Assembly (NCBI GenBank): GCA_964619935.1
Contig: CAZUGO010000062.1
Coordinates: 62,001 to 126,000, forward strand
Reading direction: 5' to 3'
Length of the DNA stretch: 64,000 nucleotides
DNA from: CAZUGO01 sp964619935
GTDB lineage: Bacteria > Planctomycetota > Phycisphaerae > UBA1845 > CAIVHJ01
The first letter of the stretch is position 1; every line of letters begins with the position of its first letter. Position numbers and translations under genes: made by a program. Below are positions 25,534 through 34,013 of the stretch, piece after piece. The notes below the pieces were generated by a model, which did no database searches, was not told where the DNA came from, and worked only from the letters and a program-made list of their open reading frames with translations.

Positions 25534-27198
25534 ATGAAGACGTTCCATGGTGCATCCCGGGCTCCTGGCGGGTGGCGGATTGCGGCGGCCGTGGTAGTCG
25601 CGTTCACCGGTTCGTGGTTGGCTCCCGCGACCGGGTGGGCGCAGAACCCATTTGCAATCGACGGCGTGGTGCCCGATTGCGGCCCGGGCTGCCTTGCCCT
25701 GCAGTTCGGAGACCCCTCCGGCGGCAGCAAGGAACTCGGACCGCTCAACGGCACGTCCACCAAACTAGGCGTGATCCACACCGCGCTGCCGCCGATGCTC
25801 GGCTTCACCAATCCCAACGGCGCGACCGACTTGGTCAATATCTGGTTGCAGACCGCCACCGATCCCCTGGGCGAGCTGTGGTTGTACTTTGCCTGGGAGC
25901 GGGACGCTCACAACGGCAGCAGCGTGATCACGTATGAGTTCCAGCAAGCAGCACTGGCCACGGGTTGCGATTACGACGGCATTGACCAGGTTCTGCCCCA
26001 GGACCCGGGCGAGAGCGCGCTGCTCGCCGGCTGCAATCCGTGGGCCAGCCGGGCGGCCGGTGACTTCCTGGTGGTCTGGGATTTTCAGGGTGGTGCGACC
26101 GACATCATCCTGCGGACCTTCGGCGGGGCGGGGTTTGACGCCGGCGTCAACGTCAGCGCCCTGGGCTCCGCCATCGCCGCGTTGAATGCAGACCGCTCCG
26201 CCGGCGAGGCCGCCATCAATCTCTCCGATACTGTATTCCCCCCGGTCCCGACCGAATGCCTTTCCATCGGCAACATCATCCCCGGTACGATCACGGGTAA
26301 CTCCGACCAGGCCGACTACAAGGACACCGTGCTGGCGGATTTCACCGATTTCATCACCATCTCCAATTGCGGCACGGTCATCATCCGCAAGGCCACGGAG
26401 CCGGCGGGCGCCGCCGGTCCGTTCGATTTTGTCACCAACCTGGCGCTGCTCCCACCGGCGCTGGTCAGCGGCTTCACGTTGGACGGGGACGGGCACGTGG
26501 TCCTGTACGACAACGTCCAGGCGCCCGGCAGCTACAGTGTGACCGAACAGGATGCCGCGGCCCTCGGCTTCGACCTTATGGACATCGACTGCAGTGCCAG
26601 CAGCGAACCGTCCGAAGTAACCGAGATGCTGGATGCCCGCAAGGTGGTGTTCAACCTGGGCGCGTCGCAGATCGTTGATTGCACGTTTACCAATACCCTG
26701 CAGAAAGGCGCCATCAAGATTTCGAAGACGCGCAAGTTTGCCAGCGGCGGACCGGGTCCCCAGCCGCACCCGGGGGTCCAGTTCACGGTCAGCGGCGGTT
26801 CGCTGGCGGCGCCGGTGCAGGTGATCACCGACGCCAGCGGCGAGGCTTGTCTTGATGGGTTGGTGATCAGCAGCCTGGTCGGTCTGTACACCGTCACCGA
26901 ATCAGTGCCCCCCGGCTACGACGCCGACGGCGCGGTATCGAAGATGGTGGCGGTCAGCGCGGTCACCCCCTGCGGCAACGGGCTCGAGAACACGGTGGCC
27001 TTCGGCAACACGCCACTGACCGATGTCCAGATCTCGGTTGCAGCCCAGGATGCGGGCGCGACCCGCTCGTCGATCACCTGCGTCGATGCGGACACCGGTG
27101 AAGCAGTGGGCAGTGTCGCCTTGGACGATCCGGTGGCATTGATGCTGATGAACCAGACGCCCCGCACCATCGTGTGCACGATTGTGATCGACCCCTAG
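25534..27198 (+). CDS. Secreted protein with SpaA/Cna_B-like (prealbumin) domains
   Basis: 554 residues from ATG 25534 (AAGGAGAGAAG upstream). Signal peptide: basic start, hydrophobic stretch, cleavage near GWAQNPF. Residues about 25-255 form a Cys-containing domain of unknown type. From about 270 come repeated prealbumin-like beta domains typical of SpaA/Cna_B pilin proteins (RKATEPAGAAGPFDFVTN, SYSVTEQDAAALGF, then KISKTRKFASGG...PGVQFTVSGG, CLDGLVISSLVGLYTVTESVPPGY). Such domains can form internal isopeptide bonds, but I did not verify the Lys/Asn/Glu triad. It is probably cell-surface or extracellular; no C-terminal anchor is seen. Convergent with the helicase gene. Confidence 0.78.
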   Translation: MKTFHGASRAPGGWRIAAAVVVAFTGSWLAPATGWAQNPFAIDGVVPDCGPGCLALQFGDPSGGSKELGPLNGTSTKLGVIHTALPPMLGFTNPNGATDLVNIWLQTATDPLGELWLYFAWERDAHNGSSVITYEFQQAALATGCDYDGIDQVLPQDPGESALLAGCNPWASRAAGDFLVVWDFQGGATDIILRTFGGAGFDAGVNVSALGSAIAALNADRSAGEAAINLSDTVFPPVPTECLSIGNIIPGTITGNSDQADYKDTVLADFTDFITISNCGTVIIRKATEPAGAAGPFDFVTNLALLPPALVSGFTLDGDGHVVLYDNVQAPGSYSVTEQDAAALGFDLMDIDCSASSEPSEVTEMLDARKVVFNLGASQIVDCTFTNTLQKGAIKISKTRKFASGGPGPQPHPGVQFTVSGGSLAAPVQVITDASGEACLDGLVISSLVGLYTVTESVPPGYDADGAVSKMVAVSAVTPCGNGLENTVAFGNTPLTDVQISVAAQDAGATRSSITCVDADTGEAVGSVALDDPVALMLMNQTPRTIVCTIVIDP

Positions 27199-27266
27199 GT
27201 CCCGAAGCGGGCGCCTGGGATCGGGGCGGGTTTCCGGAACACGCCGGTCGCTGGCAGGCCGCGGGG

Positions 27267-28562
27267 TCAGCGCACGGCGATGGCCCGACCCGTACCGCGC
27301 CGCCCGCGCCAGGGTCGGCGGCCGGCACCCCCGGTGGTGGCCCGGGCGGGGCCGCCTCGCGACGTCGCACCCGGATGGCGGTTCGCGGGCGCGGCGGCGA
27401 CCTGCGGGGCGACGTATCCGGGGAGGTCGGCCGCGGGCTGCAGCGAGGTGGCAATCAGCCGTTCGATGGCGCGGAGGCTGTCGTGGTCTTCGCTGCCGAC
27501 AAACGACAGTGCCGTGCCGGTGGCGCCGGCCCGGCCGGTCCTGCCGATGCGATGCACGTAGGTCTCCGGCTCGGTGGTCAGATCGTAGTTAATGACATGG
27601 GAGACGTCATCGATGTCCAGCCCGCGGGCTGCGAGGTCGGTGGCGACCAGCACGGCGGTGCGGCCCGATCGAAACTCGGCGAGTGCTCGGGTGCGGGCGT
27701 TCTGGCTCTTGTTGCCGTGGATGGCTGCCGCCGCGAAGCCCGAACGGGCCAGATGGCGGACCACCGTGTCGGCTCCGCGCTTGGTGCGGGTGAACACCAG
27801 GGCTCGCGAGTAGGGAGTGTATTCCAGGATGCTGCAGAGCAGCATTGGCTTCTGGTTGCGCTCGACCCGATAGGCCCAATGCTCGACGGTTTCCGCCGGC
27901 GAGGACACCCGCGAGGCCTCCACCGCGACTGGGTTCGTCAGGATCTGCCGGGCCAGATCTTGAATCGCAGGGGGAATGGTGGCCGACAGCAGCAGGGTCT
28001 GCCGCCGGGCGGGCACGGTCGCCAGAATCCGGCGGATGTCCGGCAGGAAGCCCATGTCCAACATCCGATCGGCTTCGTCCAGGACCAGGATCTCAACCGC
28101 ATCCAGAACCGCGCTGCCGTCGGACATGTGATCCAGCAGTCGGCCCGGAGTGGCGACCAGGATGTCCACCCCGTTGCTCAAGGCTCGGATTTGCGGATTC
28201 TTCTTGACCCCGCCGTAGACCACCGTGTGCCGCAGTCCGCAGAAGCGCCCGTACGTCGCGAAGCTGTTGGAAATCTGCTGGGCCAGTTCACGGGTCGGGG
28301 CCAGCACCAGGGCCCGAATCCGCCGCCCATGGTGCCGCCTGCCGTTGCCGGGCTGAGCGGCCTGCCGCCCGCCTAGGGTCTGAAGCATCGGCAACGCAAA
28401 CGCCGCCGTCTTGCCGGTGCCGGTCTGGGCACAGGCCAGCAGGTCTTGTCCGTCAAGGATCAGCGGGATCGCCTGAACCTGGATCGGGGTGGGGGTTTCG
28501 TAGCCGGCGGTGCGAACCGCGTCCAATAGCGGCTTGGTGAGCCGCAAATCTTGAAATTTCAT
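27267..28562 (-). CDS. DEAD-box RNA helicase (RhlE-type)
   Basis: 431 residues. Q motif GYETPTPIQVQAI, motif I AQTGTGKT, Ia APTRELAQQ, GG motif region, motif II VLDEADRMLDMGF, motif III LLSATIP, motif IV to VI ALVFTRTKRGAD, ATDLAARGLDID and HRIGRTGRAG. The core is about 360 residues, followed by a Gly/Arg/Ala-rich tail typical of RhlE and CsdA helicases. It remodels RNA, probably during ribosome assembly or mRNA decay, and such genes are often cold-induced. A minus-strand promoter at 28687-28715 gives a leader of about 118 nt. The ATG lies inside a perfect 12-bp palindrome (ATTTCATGAAAT, 28556-28567). Confidence 0.9.
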   Translation of the reverse strand: MKFQDLRLTKPLLDAVRTAGYETPTPIQVQAIPLILDGQDLLACAQTGTGKTAAFALPMLQTLGGRQAAQPGNGRRHHGRRIRALVLAPTRELAQQISNSFATYGRFCGLRHTVVYGGVKKNPQIRALSNGVDILVATPGRLLDHMSDGSAVLDAVEILVLDEADRMLDMGFLPDIRRILATVPARRQTLLLSATIPPAIQDLARQILTNPVAVEASRVSSPAETVEHWAYRVERNQKPMLLCSILEYTPYSRALVFTRTKRGADTVVRHLARSGFAAAAIHGNKSQNARTRALAEFRSGRTAVLVATDLAARGLDIDDVSHVINYDLTTEPETYVHRIGRTGRAGATGTALSFVGSEDHDSLRAIERLIATSLQPAADLPGYVAPQVAAAPANRHPGATSRGGPARATTGGAGRRPWRGRRGTGRAIAVR

Positions 28563-28686
28563 GAAATCATTTACTTTCTGAGGGTCTACAGGAGCGGTGT
28601 GTCAAACGCGGAATGCATCTGCCTGAACCATTGAAGCCTGTCTGAGGTGAACGGGTGTTAGTCGACGCAATAACGTAGCTGGCAGG

Positions 28687-28715
28687 ATCTTAGGGCCGGC
28701 AGTGGGGCTTGTCAA
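28687..28715 (-). promoter_or_regulatory. Promoter of the DEAD-box helicase
   Basis: On the minus strand TTGACA (28715-28710), 17-bp spacer, TAAGAT (28692-28687). Predicted start near 28680. Confidence 0.65.
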
Positions 28716-28814
28716 GCGTGCCCGGCGAATTCTCCATGTTCGGTAGTCACGGGATTCCCGTCGTGATACGCTGAGCGGCACGGAACGTCGTTTCAACAGC
28801 CAGGAGAACCTGCC

Positions 28815-29303
28815 ATGACGCCCAAAGAGGTCATCGAAAACACGATTGCCACGTCACACATGATCTTGACGACCTATCTCAGCGACCTGGGAAACGCGGA
28901 CCTGCTGGTTCGATCGGTTCCCGGAGCCAACCACATCGCCTGGCAGCTGGGCCATCTGGTCTCATCCGAACATCAGATGATGACCGAGGCCGGCTTCGAC
29001 ATGCCGGCGCTCCCGGACCGCTTCGCGGAATCGCACACCAAAGAAACGGCAGCTTCGGATGATCCAGCGCAATTCCACGGCAAGGACGAGTATCTCTCTG
29101 CCTTGGAGGCCCAGCGCGGCGCGACCCTGAGTGCCCTGGAAGGGCTGCCCGAGGATGCCTTGGACCAGGCCGGGCCCGAGGCCATGCGCGACTACGCCCC
29201 GACGATCGCTGCGCTGTTCAACATGATCGGGGTGCATGAACTGATGCATGCCGGTCAATTCGTGGCGGTGCGTCGCAAGCTGGGCAAGCCGATCACCATT
29301 TAG
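28815..29303 (+). CDS. DinB-family protein
   Basis: 162 residues with a good ribosome-binding site (CAGGAGAACC). The four-helix DinB/YfiT pattern is visible: WQLGHLVSSEHQMM carries the first His-rich metal ligand site, and MIGVHELMHAGQFVAVRRKLGKP carries the second and third ligands plus the typical end of the family. DinB_2 proteins include thiol transferases that use bacillithiol or other thiols and various stress hydrolases; the activity cannot be set from sequence. It is a single-gene unit divergent from the helicase. Confidence 0.85.
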   Translation: MTPKEVIENTIATSHMILTTYLSDLGNADLLVRSVPGANHIAWQLGHLVSSEHQMMTEAGFDMPALPDRFAESHTKETAASDDPAQFHGKDEYLSALEAQRGATLSALEGLPEDALDQAGPEAMRDYAPTIAALFNMIGVHELMHAGQFVAVRRKLGKPITI

Positions 29304-29595
29304 CGCTCATTCCCATTGTGCATCGCCCGTGGGATCGGCCCGGCGTACCACGGCGGACAACAGGACTCGTCACGGCACACACCCAGGTTCCGAGGACCTG
29401 CGAGCGGAGGTCAGTCGGGGCTGCCTCCAGGCCTAGGCGGGCGGCGGGCAGGCGCCCGGCGCCGACCCGACCGTCATTCGCAGTGGGCAACCCGTCGCCG
29501 GCGGCGGCGCTTCGGAGGGTGACGCCCAGCGAGACTGGATCACTGGACCTGGGGCCTGAGCGGAACGGAGCGCAGCCCCCAGTGGATTTCAGCAG
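29304..29595 (+). other. Intergenic, no gene seen
   Basis: About 290 bp of GC-rich sequence after the DinB gene. It holds no family-like frame. It ends sharply where the AT-rich repeat array begins. Confidence 0.35.
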
Positions 29596-29727
29596 AAATG
29601 GTACCACCATTTAATCAAAACGGTATCTTCATTTATATGAAATGGTATCTTCATCATGTCCATTTGGTGGTACCATTTTAACAAAATGGTATCTTGGTTT
29701 GATACATGTGGTGATACCATTTGAACT
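29596..29727. repeat. Six-unit 22-bp-phased iteron-like array
   Basis: Six 17-bp cores begin at 29596, 29618, 29640, 29662, 29684 and 29706, an exact 22-bp period (two helical turns), each followed by a 5-bp variable linker. Unit 1 is AAATGGTACCACCATTT, a near-perfect inverted repeat (AAATGGT-ACC-ACCATTT). Units 2, 3 and 5 are variants such as AAATGGTATCTTCATCA; units 4 and 6 read in the opposite orientation, for example AAATGGTACCACCAAAT on the minus strand. The flanks at 29574-29595 and 29728-29749 do not match, so the array has six members. It is far richer in AT than its surroundings. The exact phasing implies cooperative binding on one face of the helix. It lies 150 bp beyond the 3' end of the AAA+ ATPase gene. 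Confidence 0.85.
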
Positions 29728-29877
29728 GAAAGTCCACCGCATGGGGCTTGCCGCAAGCCGGGTCACCCGTCCCCTGCCCCTATGCTGCCTGGCTGGATCC
29801 CCGGTACTGGTAAAGTTTGAAATCCGGCCCGGTGCTGGATGACTTGCCCTGTATGGTATGATGCTTGCATGAGATCG
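29728..29877. other. Spacer between repeat array and AAA+ gene
   Basis: 150 bp with mixed composition. No complete promoter or terminator was recognised. Confidence 0.3.
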
Positions 29878-31170
29878 TCAGGATGTGTCCGCCGAAAGCC
29901 AGCTTGTGTTCTGCAGTTTGCCTGCCGAGATGCCTCGCATGATAACGTATGGTGGCACTAGAGGATTAGAAAATCGATACTTATAGCCACGGGGAGGTCC
30001 GGTACGTTCCAATATCTTCGCCCGCTTTCCCTCGCAGAACTGCCCGATGTGCTTGTTATAAGTTGAGACCGTTACATTTCTGTCTGGTAGTATCTCCGCA
30101 AGTGGCCCCGCTACGTCCGAGGCCTGGAAGTACCCCAAGTCGTCAAAAGTGTTGGCCGCTGCCATCGCACAGGCCAAAAGCACATCGCCGTAAAGTGAGT
30201 CCTTGTGCGAGCTTTGCACGGCCTGGAAGTGCTCGTCCTTGACGGTTTGCAGGGCTTGGTGTGTCGCATCCCGAAATGCCTTTTCAACGTGTCCCGCTTT
30301 GACGACCCTGCTTAGCTCATTGCATGCGGCTCGTACAGCGAATAGTGCAACCAGATGAGTATAATGTGGCAACCCATGAGACATGCGAATGATGTGCCGT
30401 TTGGCGGCTTCGTTGAAACGCATGTTTAGCGCGTTTTCGCCTTTTTCGATGATATCGCCGAGTTCACGAGCGTCCATGCGAGGAAGGTAGATATGCGTTA
30501 TCGCCCGACTGATCGATGCGTGGTTCTCGACCAATTGATTGACGGTCTCAGCAACTCCGACAAGCACAAGTGTTACGCTGATTGCGAAATCTGAGCATGT
30601 CTTGATGAGATCCGTAAAAGTGCTGGACGCCTCCAGAGACACGCGGTCATATTCATCGAAAATGAAAACGGCATCCTGTAATTGGTTTACTGCGCGTCGC
30701 ACATCGTCTATTGATGGCTCATCTGGAATCTTTAGAGCTTGCCGCAACGTAACCTGTTCAACGCCGGGCTGAGGCTTGAATCCGAAATGGGGACGATCTT
30801 CGTTCCACCAGAGTTCGTCAAAAACACGTGTCCACATCGCCTGGAAGCTGTCTCCGTCAATCGCGTTGACCTTGACGACCAGTCGCTCTTCTTTTTCGAC
30901 ACCATCCATCTCGTCGAACGCGTGGAGCAATGGCTTAATGATGTTAGCCAGTGACGTTTTCCCCACGCCGCGCTCGCCGTAGATGATTACATGTAGTCCA
31001 GCCTGAGAGACTGCGTCGCCGAGTTTCGTCATGTGCTCCCACCGCCCGGCGAACAACTCTCGCAGGCTGACAGGCGTTCGAGGCGTAAATACCTTGGCCG
31101 CCTTAATGTTGAGTTCCGCAGCCTCGTTCTGTTCGAGCATATCGGAGGAAGATGTGCCGTCCATTCTCAT
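29878..31170 (-). CDS. Orc1/Cdc6-like AAA+ ATPase with C-terminal winged helix
   Basis: 430 residues. An N-terminal tail leads to the AAA+ core: Walker A GERGVGKT at residues 65-72, Walker B FIFDEYDRV near residue 172, then LVLVGVAETVNQLV (sensor-like strand) and the helical lid ISRAITHIYLPRMDARELGDII...IIRMSHGLPHYTHLVALFA. The C-terminal 110 residues (LLACAMAAANTFDDLGYFQASDVAGPLAEIL...PRGYKYRFSNPLVPPYVIMRG) look like a winged helix. This is the layout of Orc1/Cdc6-type initiators and of related bacterial STAND-like ATPases, whose bacterial members are mostly of unknown role and include defence and plasmid proteins. Codon use is AT-richer than in neighbouring genes, consistent with transfer. 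No partner gene is adjacent. Confidence 0.75.
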   Translation of the reverse strand: MRMDGTSSSDMLEQNEAAELNIKAAKVFTPRTPVSLRELFAGRWEHMTKLGDAVSQAGLHVIIYGERGVGKTSLANIIKPLLHAFDEMDGVEKEERLVVKVNAIDGDSFQAMWTRVFDELWWNEDRPHFGFKPQPGVEQVTLRQALKIPDEPSIDDVRRAVNQLQDAVFIFDEYDRVSLEASSTFTDLIKTCSDFAISVTLVLVGVAETVNQLVENHASISRAITHIYLPRMDARELGDIIEKGENALNMRFNEAAKRHIIRMSHGLPHYTHLVALFAVRAACNELSRVVKAGHVEKAFRDATHQALQTVKDEHFQAVQSSHKDSLYGDVLLACAMAAANTFDDLGYFQASDVAGPLAEILPDRNVTVSTYNKHIGQFCEGKRAKILERTGPPRGYKYRFSNPLVPPYVIMRGISAGKLQNTSWLSADTS

Positions 31171-31203
31171 AAGATAGGCTACATATATGACAATTGCAAG
31201 GCA

Positions 31204-31220
31204 AGATTAAACACTAATCT
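31204..31220. repeat. Inverted repeat upstream of the AAA+ gene
   Basis: AGATTA and TAATCT arms (31204-31209 and 31215-31220) around 5 bp in the AT-rich divergent gap. It may be an operator or a weak bidirectional terminator; the plus strand continues with ATATTTTT. Confidence 0.35.
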
Positions 31221-31262
31221 ATATTTTTAGGGAATTAACAACAAAATTACACCAGTAGATCG

Positions 31263-31290
31263 TTGACATTGGACCGCAAGCAGGCATAAT
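31263..31290 (+). promoter_or_regulatory. Strong promoter driving the transposase remnant
   Basis: Perfect TTGACA at 31263-31268, 16-bp spacer, CATAAT at 31285-31290, followed 9 bp later by the ATG of the decayed transposase. Confidence 0.65.
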
Positions 31291-31298
31291 TGTAAAGT

Positions 31299-31518
31299 AT
31301 GAACAAGCTCCGTACAGCAGAACGGGCTAGGGTCGTAACGGCGCTGGCCGAAGGCAACAGCATCAACGCAACAGTGCGCTTGTGCGGTGGCCCTGTTCTT
31401 CGGGTTCTACAATTGGTGCCGCAAGCACTCCAGCCTAGCCGGCAAGTCACCCGCGATGGCTGCTGGCCTGACCGATCACGTGTGGTCCGTCGAAGAGTTG
31501 GTCGGGCTGCTCGATTGA
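31299..31518 (+). pseudogene. Decayed IS1-like transposase (internal deletion and frameshift)
   Basis: The first 30 codons read MNKLRTAERARVVTALAEGNS and on to INATVRLCG, the usual helix-turn-helix start of IS1-type transposases. From about 31387 the frame shifts by +1 and the sequence reads VALFFGFYNWCRKHSSLAG, then PAMAAGLTDHVWSVEELVGLLD, stop at 31516-31518, the usual transposase C-terminus. About 180-200 residues that normally lie between, including the DDE catalytic core, are missing. The gene cannot make active transposase. It marks the right edge of the AT-rich island and suggests a past insertion. Confidence 0.8.
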
Positions 31519-32062
31519 AACTTTTCCAGCACCTGATCCCCGGCCAGGAGGAAGCCGCCCCCAGCGGCTGAACCGCGGAGTTGCCGGCGCCAACGCCGCC
31601 CAGGTTGGCCGCCCGATCGGCAGCCTGCGGGGGGCGTACCGTGCCACCGGCTGGCGGGAACTCGCCATGCAACCAGCCGGGGTCGCATGATCTTGGCAGA
31701 CTTAGTCGTTGTGGACCGCCTGACGCCATGCCAATTCGGTGGAGCGGTTCCTTGATGGTTCCCAGTGGCTTCTGGTCGGCCGGGTTCGCCTGCAGGTCGG
31801 GCGCCGGCATCCACGCAGATACCACCATGTGGTCACGGGAGCTGGCTTCCGCGCATTGGTTTTGTATGAAGTCGAGGGCTCAGTCGGCAGGGTCGCGACC
31901 GATGGCCTGGGGCGGGTCAAGGCGACACGTTGTCCAGCGCTTGGCGGGCGCTGCGGCTTGCGGTAGCATCCACGGGCACCGCGGTGCGATCGCGTATTGT
32001 TCGCAACGCGTCGTTCACGCCCACGCGCGTGGGCCCGGACTGTTTGCAAAGGAGCTGAATCC
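31519..32062 (+). other. Intergenic, possibly with remnants
   Basis: About 545 bp. A minus-strand frame across 31247-31828 runs through the transposase remnant and was not accepted as a gene. Nothing recognisable otherwise. Confidence 0.35.
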
Positions 32063-32698
32063 ATGAATGCAGCGAAGATCTGGATTGCGGTGTGGGGCGT
32101 GGGCTTGTGCGTTGCGGTCACCAGCGAGGTCAGTTCGCAGGACCCAAAGGCGAATCCTCAAGCAGGCCTGCCGGCGATGTCGCCTGAGGACGCGGCCAAG
32201 ATGCAGGAGTACATGAAACTCATGCAACCCAGCGAGCCCCACAAGCAGTTGGCCCGCACCGTCGGCGTGTGGGACACGACCACGAAAGTGTACATGGGCG
32301 GCCCCGGCACCCCGCCGGCCGAGTCCACCGGCAGCTCGACCTTCAAGTCCGTCCTGGGTGGCAACTGGGTGCTGGAAGAGCACAGCGGCACGATGATGGG
32401 CATGCCCTACCACGGCATGGGCATGGCCGGATACGACAACTACAAGAACCTGTATGTCGCGACCTGGTTCTCAAACATGAGCACGGAGCTGCTGCAGATG
32501 TCCGGCGCTCGGCATCCCCAGAGCGGTGTGGTGACGATGTACGGTGTCATGGACGAACCCATGCTCGGAGTCCACAGTCGAACCGTCAAGTACGTGGTCA
32601 AGCCGGCCGACGATGACCACTTCACGTTTGAAATCATCGACCTGCACGCGGGTGACGACTACAAGGTCATTGAAATTCACTACTCCCGCCGGAAGTGA
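32063..32698 (+). CDS. Secreted DUF1579-family protein
   Basis: 211 residues from ATG 32063 (AAAGGAG upstream). A signal peptide is likely (KIWIAVWGVGLCVAVTSEVSS). The family pattern is visible in VGVWDTTTKVYMGG, FKSVLGGNWVLEEHSG, GYDNYKNLYVATWF and the closing FEIIDLHAGDDYKVIEIHYSRR. DUF1579 proteins are of unknown function, predicted as beta-barrel lipocalin-like folds. The gene stands alone; on its right the strand changes. Confidence 0.78.
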   Translation: MNAAKIWIAVWGVGLCVAVTSEVSSQDPKANPQAGLPAMSPEDAAKMQEYMKLMQPSEPHKQLARTVGVWDTTTKVYMGGPGTPPAESTGSSTFKSVLGGNWVLEEHSGTMMGMPYHGMGMAGYDNYKNLYVATWFSNMSTELLQMSGARHPQSGVVTMYGVMDEPMLGVHSRTVKYVVKPADDDHFTFEIIDLHAGDDYKVIEIHYSRRK

Positions 32699-32765
32699 TG
32701 CCCCGGGGGTCCCGTTGCGCGCGTCCCGATCCGCCGTGGGACAAGCACTTCAAAACGGTCGCCCA

Positions 32766-34013
32766 CTACAGCACGCGGAACCACAGTGCTTTGAGGTATG
32801 CGGTCTCGGGACAGTTGTCCGCCACCGGGTGATCGGCGGCCGCCCCGCTGGCGCCCAGTTGCTGCAGGCGGCGGCCGGCCCGCTGGGCGCTGCGGCGTAC
32901 GGTGTCGAGGAAGACGTGCGGCGGCACCGCGCCGCTGCAACTGCAGGTCAGGAGCAGACCGCCCGGCCGCACGACCTGACAGGCCAGGGTGTTGAGATCC
33001 CCGTACTTGTGAATGGCGTCGTCGACGTCGCGCCGGGTCGGTGCGAACTTGGGGGGATCGAGCACCACGGCGTCGTAGCACCGGCTGTTGAGGCGCATCT
33101 GGCGCAGGTACTGGAAGGCGTCACCATGAACGTGCTGAATGCGCACCTGGTTGAGGTGGGCGTTGGCGCGGGCCAGTTCCAAGGCCTGTTCGTCGAGATC
33201 GACGCTGGTGACTTCGCCGGCGCCGCCCAGCACCCGGGCACACAGCCCGAATCCGCCGGTATAACAACAGCAGTCCAGAACCGTGGCGTCGCGGCACCAC
33301 GCAGCGAACTGCCGGCGGTTGTCGCGCTGATCACAGAAGAAGCCGGTCTTGTGTCCGCCGGTCAGATCGACGTGGTAGCGCACGCCGTGTTCCTGCACCG
33401 TGGTCTTGAGCGGCGGCGCCGCCGCGATGCGGAAGCCTTCGAGTTCTGCGGCACGGTCGTCGGCGCGCAGAACGATCTGCCAAGCAGCGGCCGCCTGCTG
33501 GGGCCGATCGAGACGGGTCGGAGGACCCAGCACGCCGGCGAGACGATTCAGAAACCAGGAGGCGCGGCGCTGCATGCCCAAGGCGAAGAGTTCCGCCACC
33601 AGGCAGTCGCCGTAGCGCTCGACGACCAGCCCGCCCAGGTCATCGCCCTCGGCGTGAACCAGCCGATAAGCGTCGGTCACGTCCGCCAGCCGCAGCGTGT
33701 CGCGCAGGGCGACAGCCGACTGCAGGCGCTCGATCCAGAAGTCATCATCCACCGCGCGCGGCCCCCACGTGATCATCCGCAGGGTGATTTCCGATCGCGG
33801 GTTGTAGAATGCTCGGCCGAACAAATCGCCGTTCTTGTCGTAAACCTGGACGATGTCACCGGCCTGCGCCGCGGGGTCGGCGGCCCGGATCATCCGTCGA
33901 AACACGAACGGATGGAAAGTCACCGAGCGCAGCAACACCCACGGCGACAACGCCTCCGACGGGGGCTCCACCGTGCGGGATTGCGGAGCGCGGCGATGGC
34001 GGGGACCGGCCAT
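32766..34013 (-). CDS. RlmI-like 23S rRNA cytosine methyltransferase
   Basis: 415 residues from ATG 34013 (the open frame extends to 34064). An N-terminal PUA domain (LLRSVTFHPFVFRRMIRAADPAAQAGDIVQVYDKNGDLFGRAFYN) is followed by the methyltransferase domain: DLTGGHKTGFFCDQRDNRR, motif I VLDCCCYTGGFGL, VTSVDLDEQALELA, and the motif IV DPPKFAPTRRD of the RlmI/RlmL group. The C-terminal GGLLLTCSCSGAV carries the Cys typical of cytosine-5 methyltransferases in the family. It modifies large-subunit rRNA. About 330 bp without a gene separate it from the Tad cluster. Confidence 0.87.
   Translation of the reverse strand: MAGPRHRRAPQSRTVEPPSEALSPWVLLRSVTFHPFVFRRMIRAADPAAQAGDIVQVYDKNGDLFGRAFYNPRSEITLRMITWGPRAVDDDFWIERLQSAVALRDTLRLADVTDAYRLVHAEGDDLGGLVVERYGDCLVAELFALGMQRRASWFLNRLAGVLGPPTRLDRPQQAAAAWQIVLRADDRAAELEGFRIAAAPPLKTTVQEHGVRYHVDLTGGHKTGFFCDQRDNRRQFAAWCRDATVLDCCCYTGGFGLCARVLGGAGEVTSVDLDEQALELARANAHLNQVRIQHVHGDAFQYLRQMRLNSRCYDAVVLDPPKFAPTRRDVDDAIHKYGDLNTLACQVVRPGGLLLTCSCSGAVPPHVFLDTVRRSAQRAGRRLQQLGASGAAADHPVADNCPETAYLKALWFRVL

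Noticed and set aside
29596..29727. Phased array considered as a CRISPR
   Set aside because: The period is only 22 bp with 5-bp linkers, orientation is mixed and no cas gene is near.
31247..31828. 193-residue minus-strand frame over the transposase remnant
   Set aside because: It runs antisense through the recognisable transposase ends and has no family resemblance.
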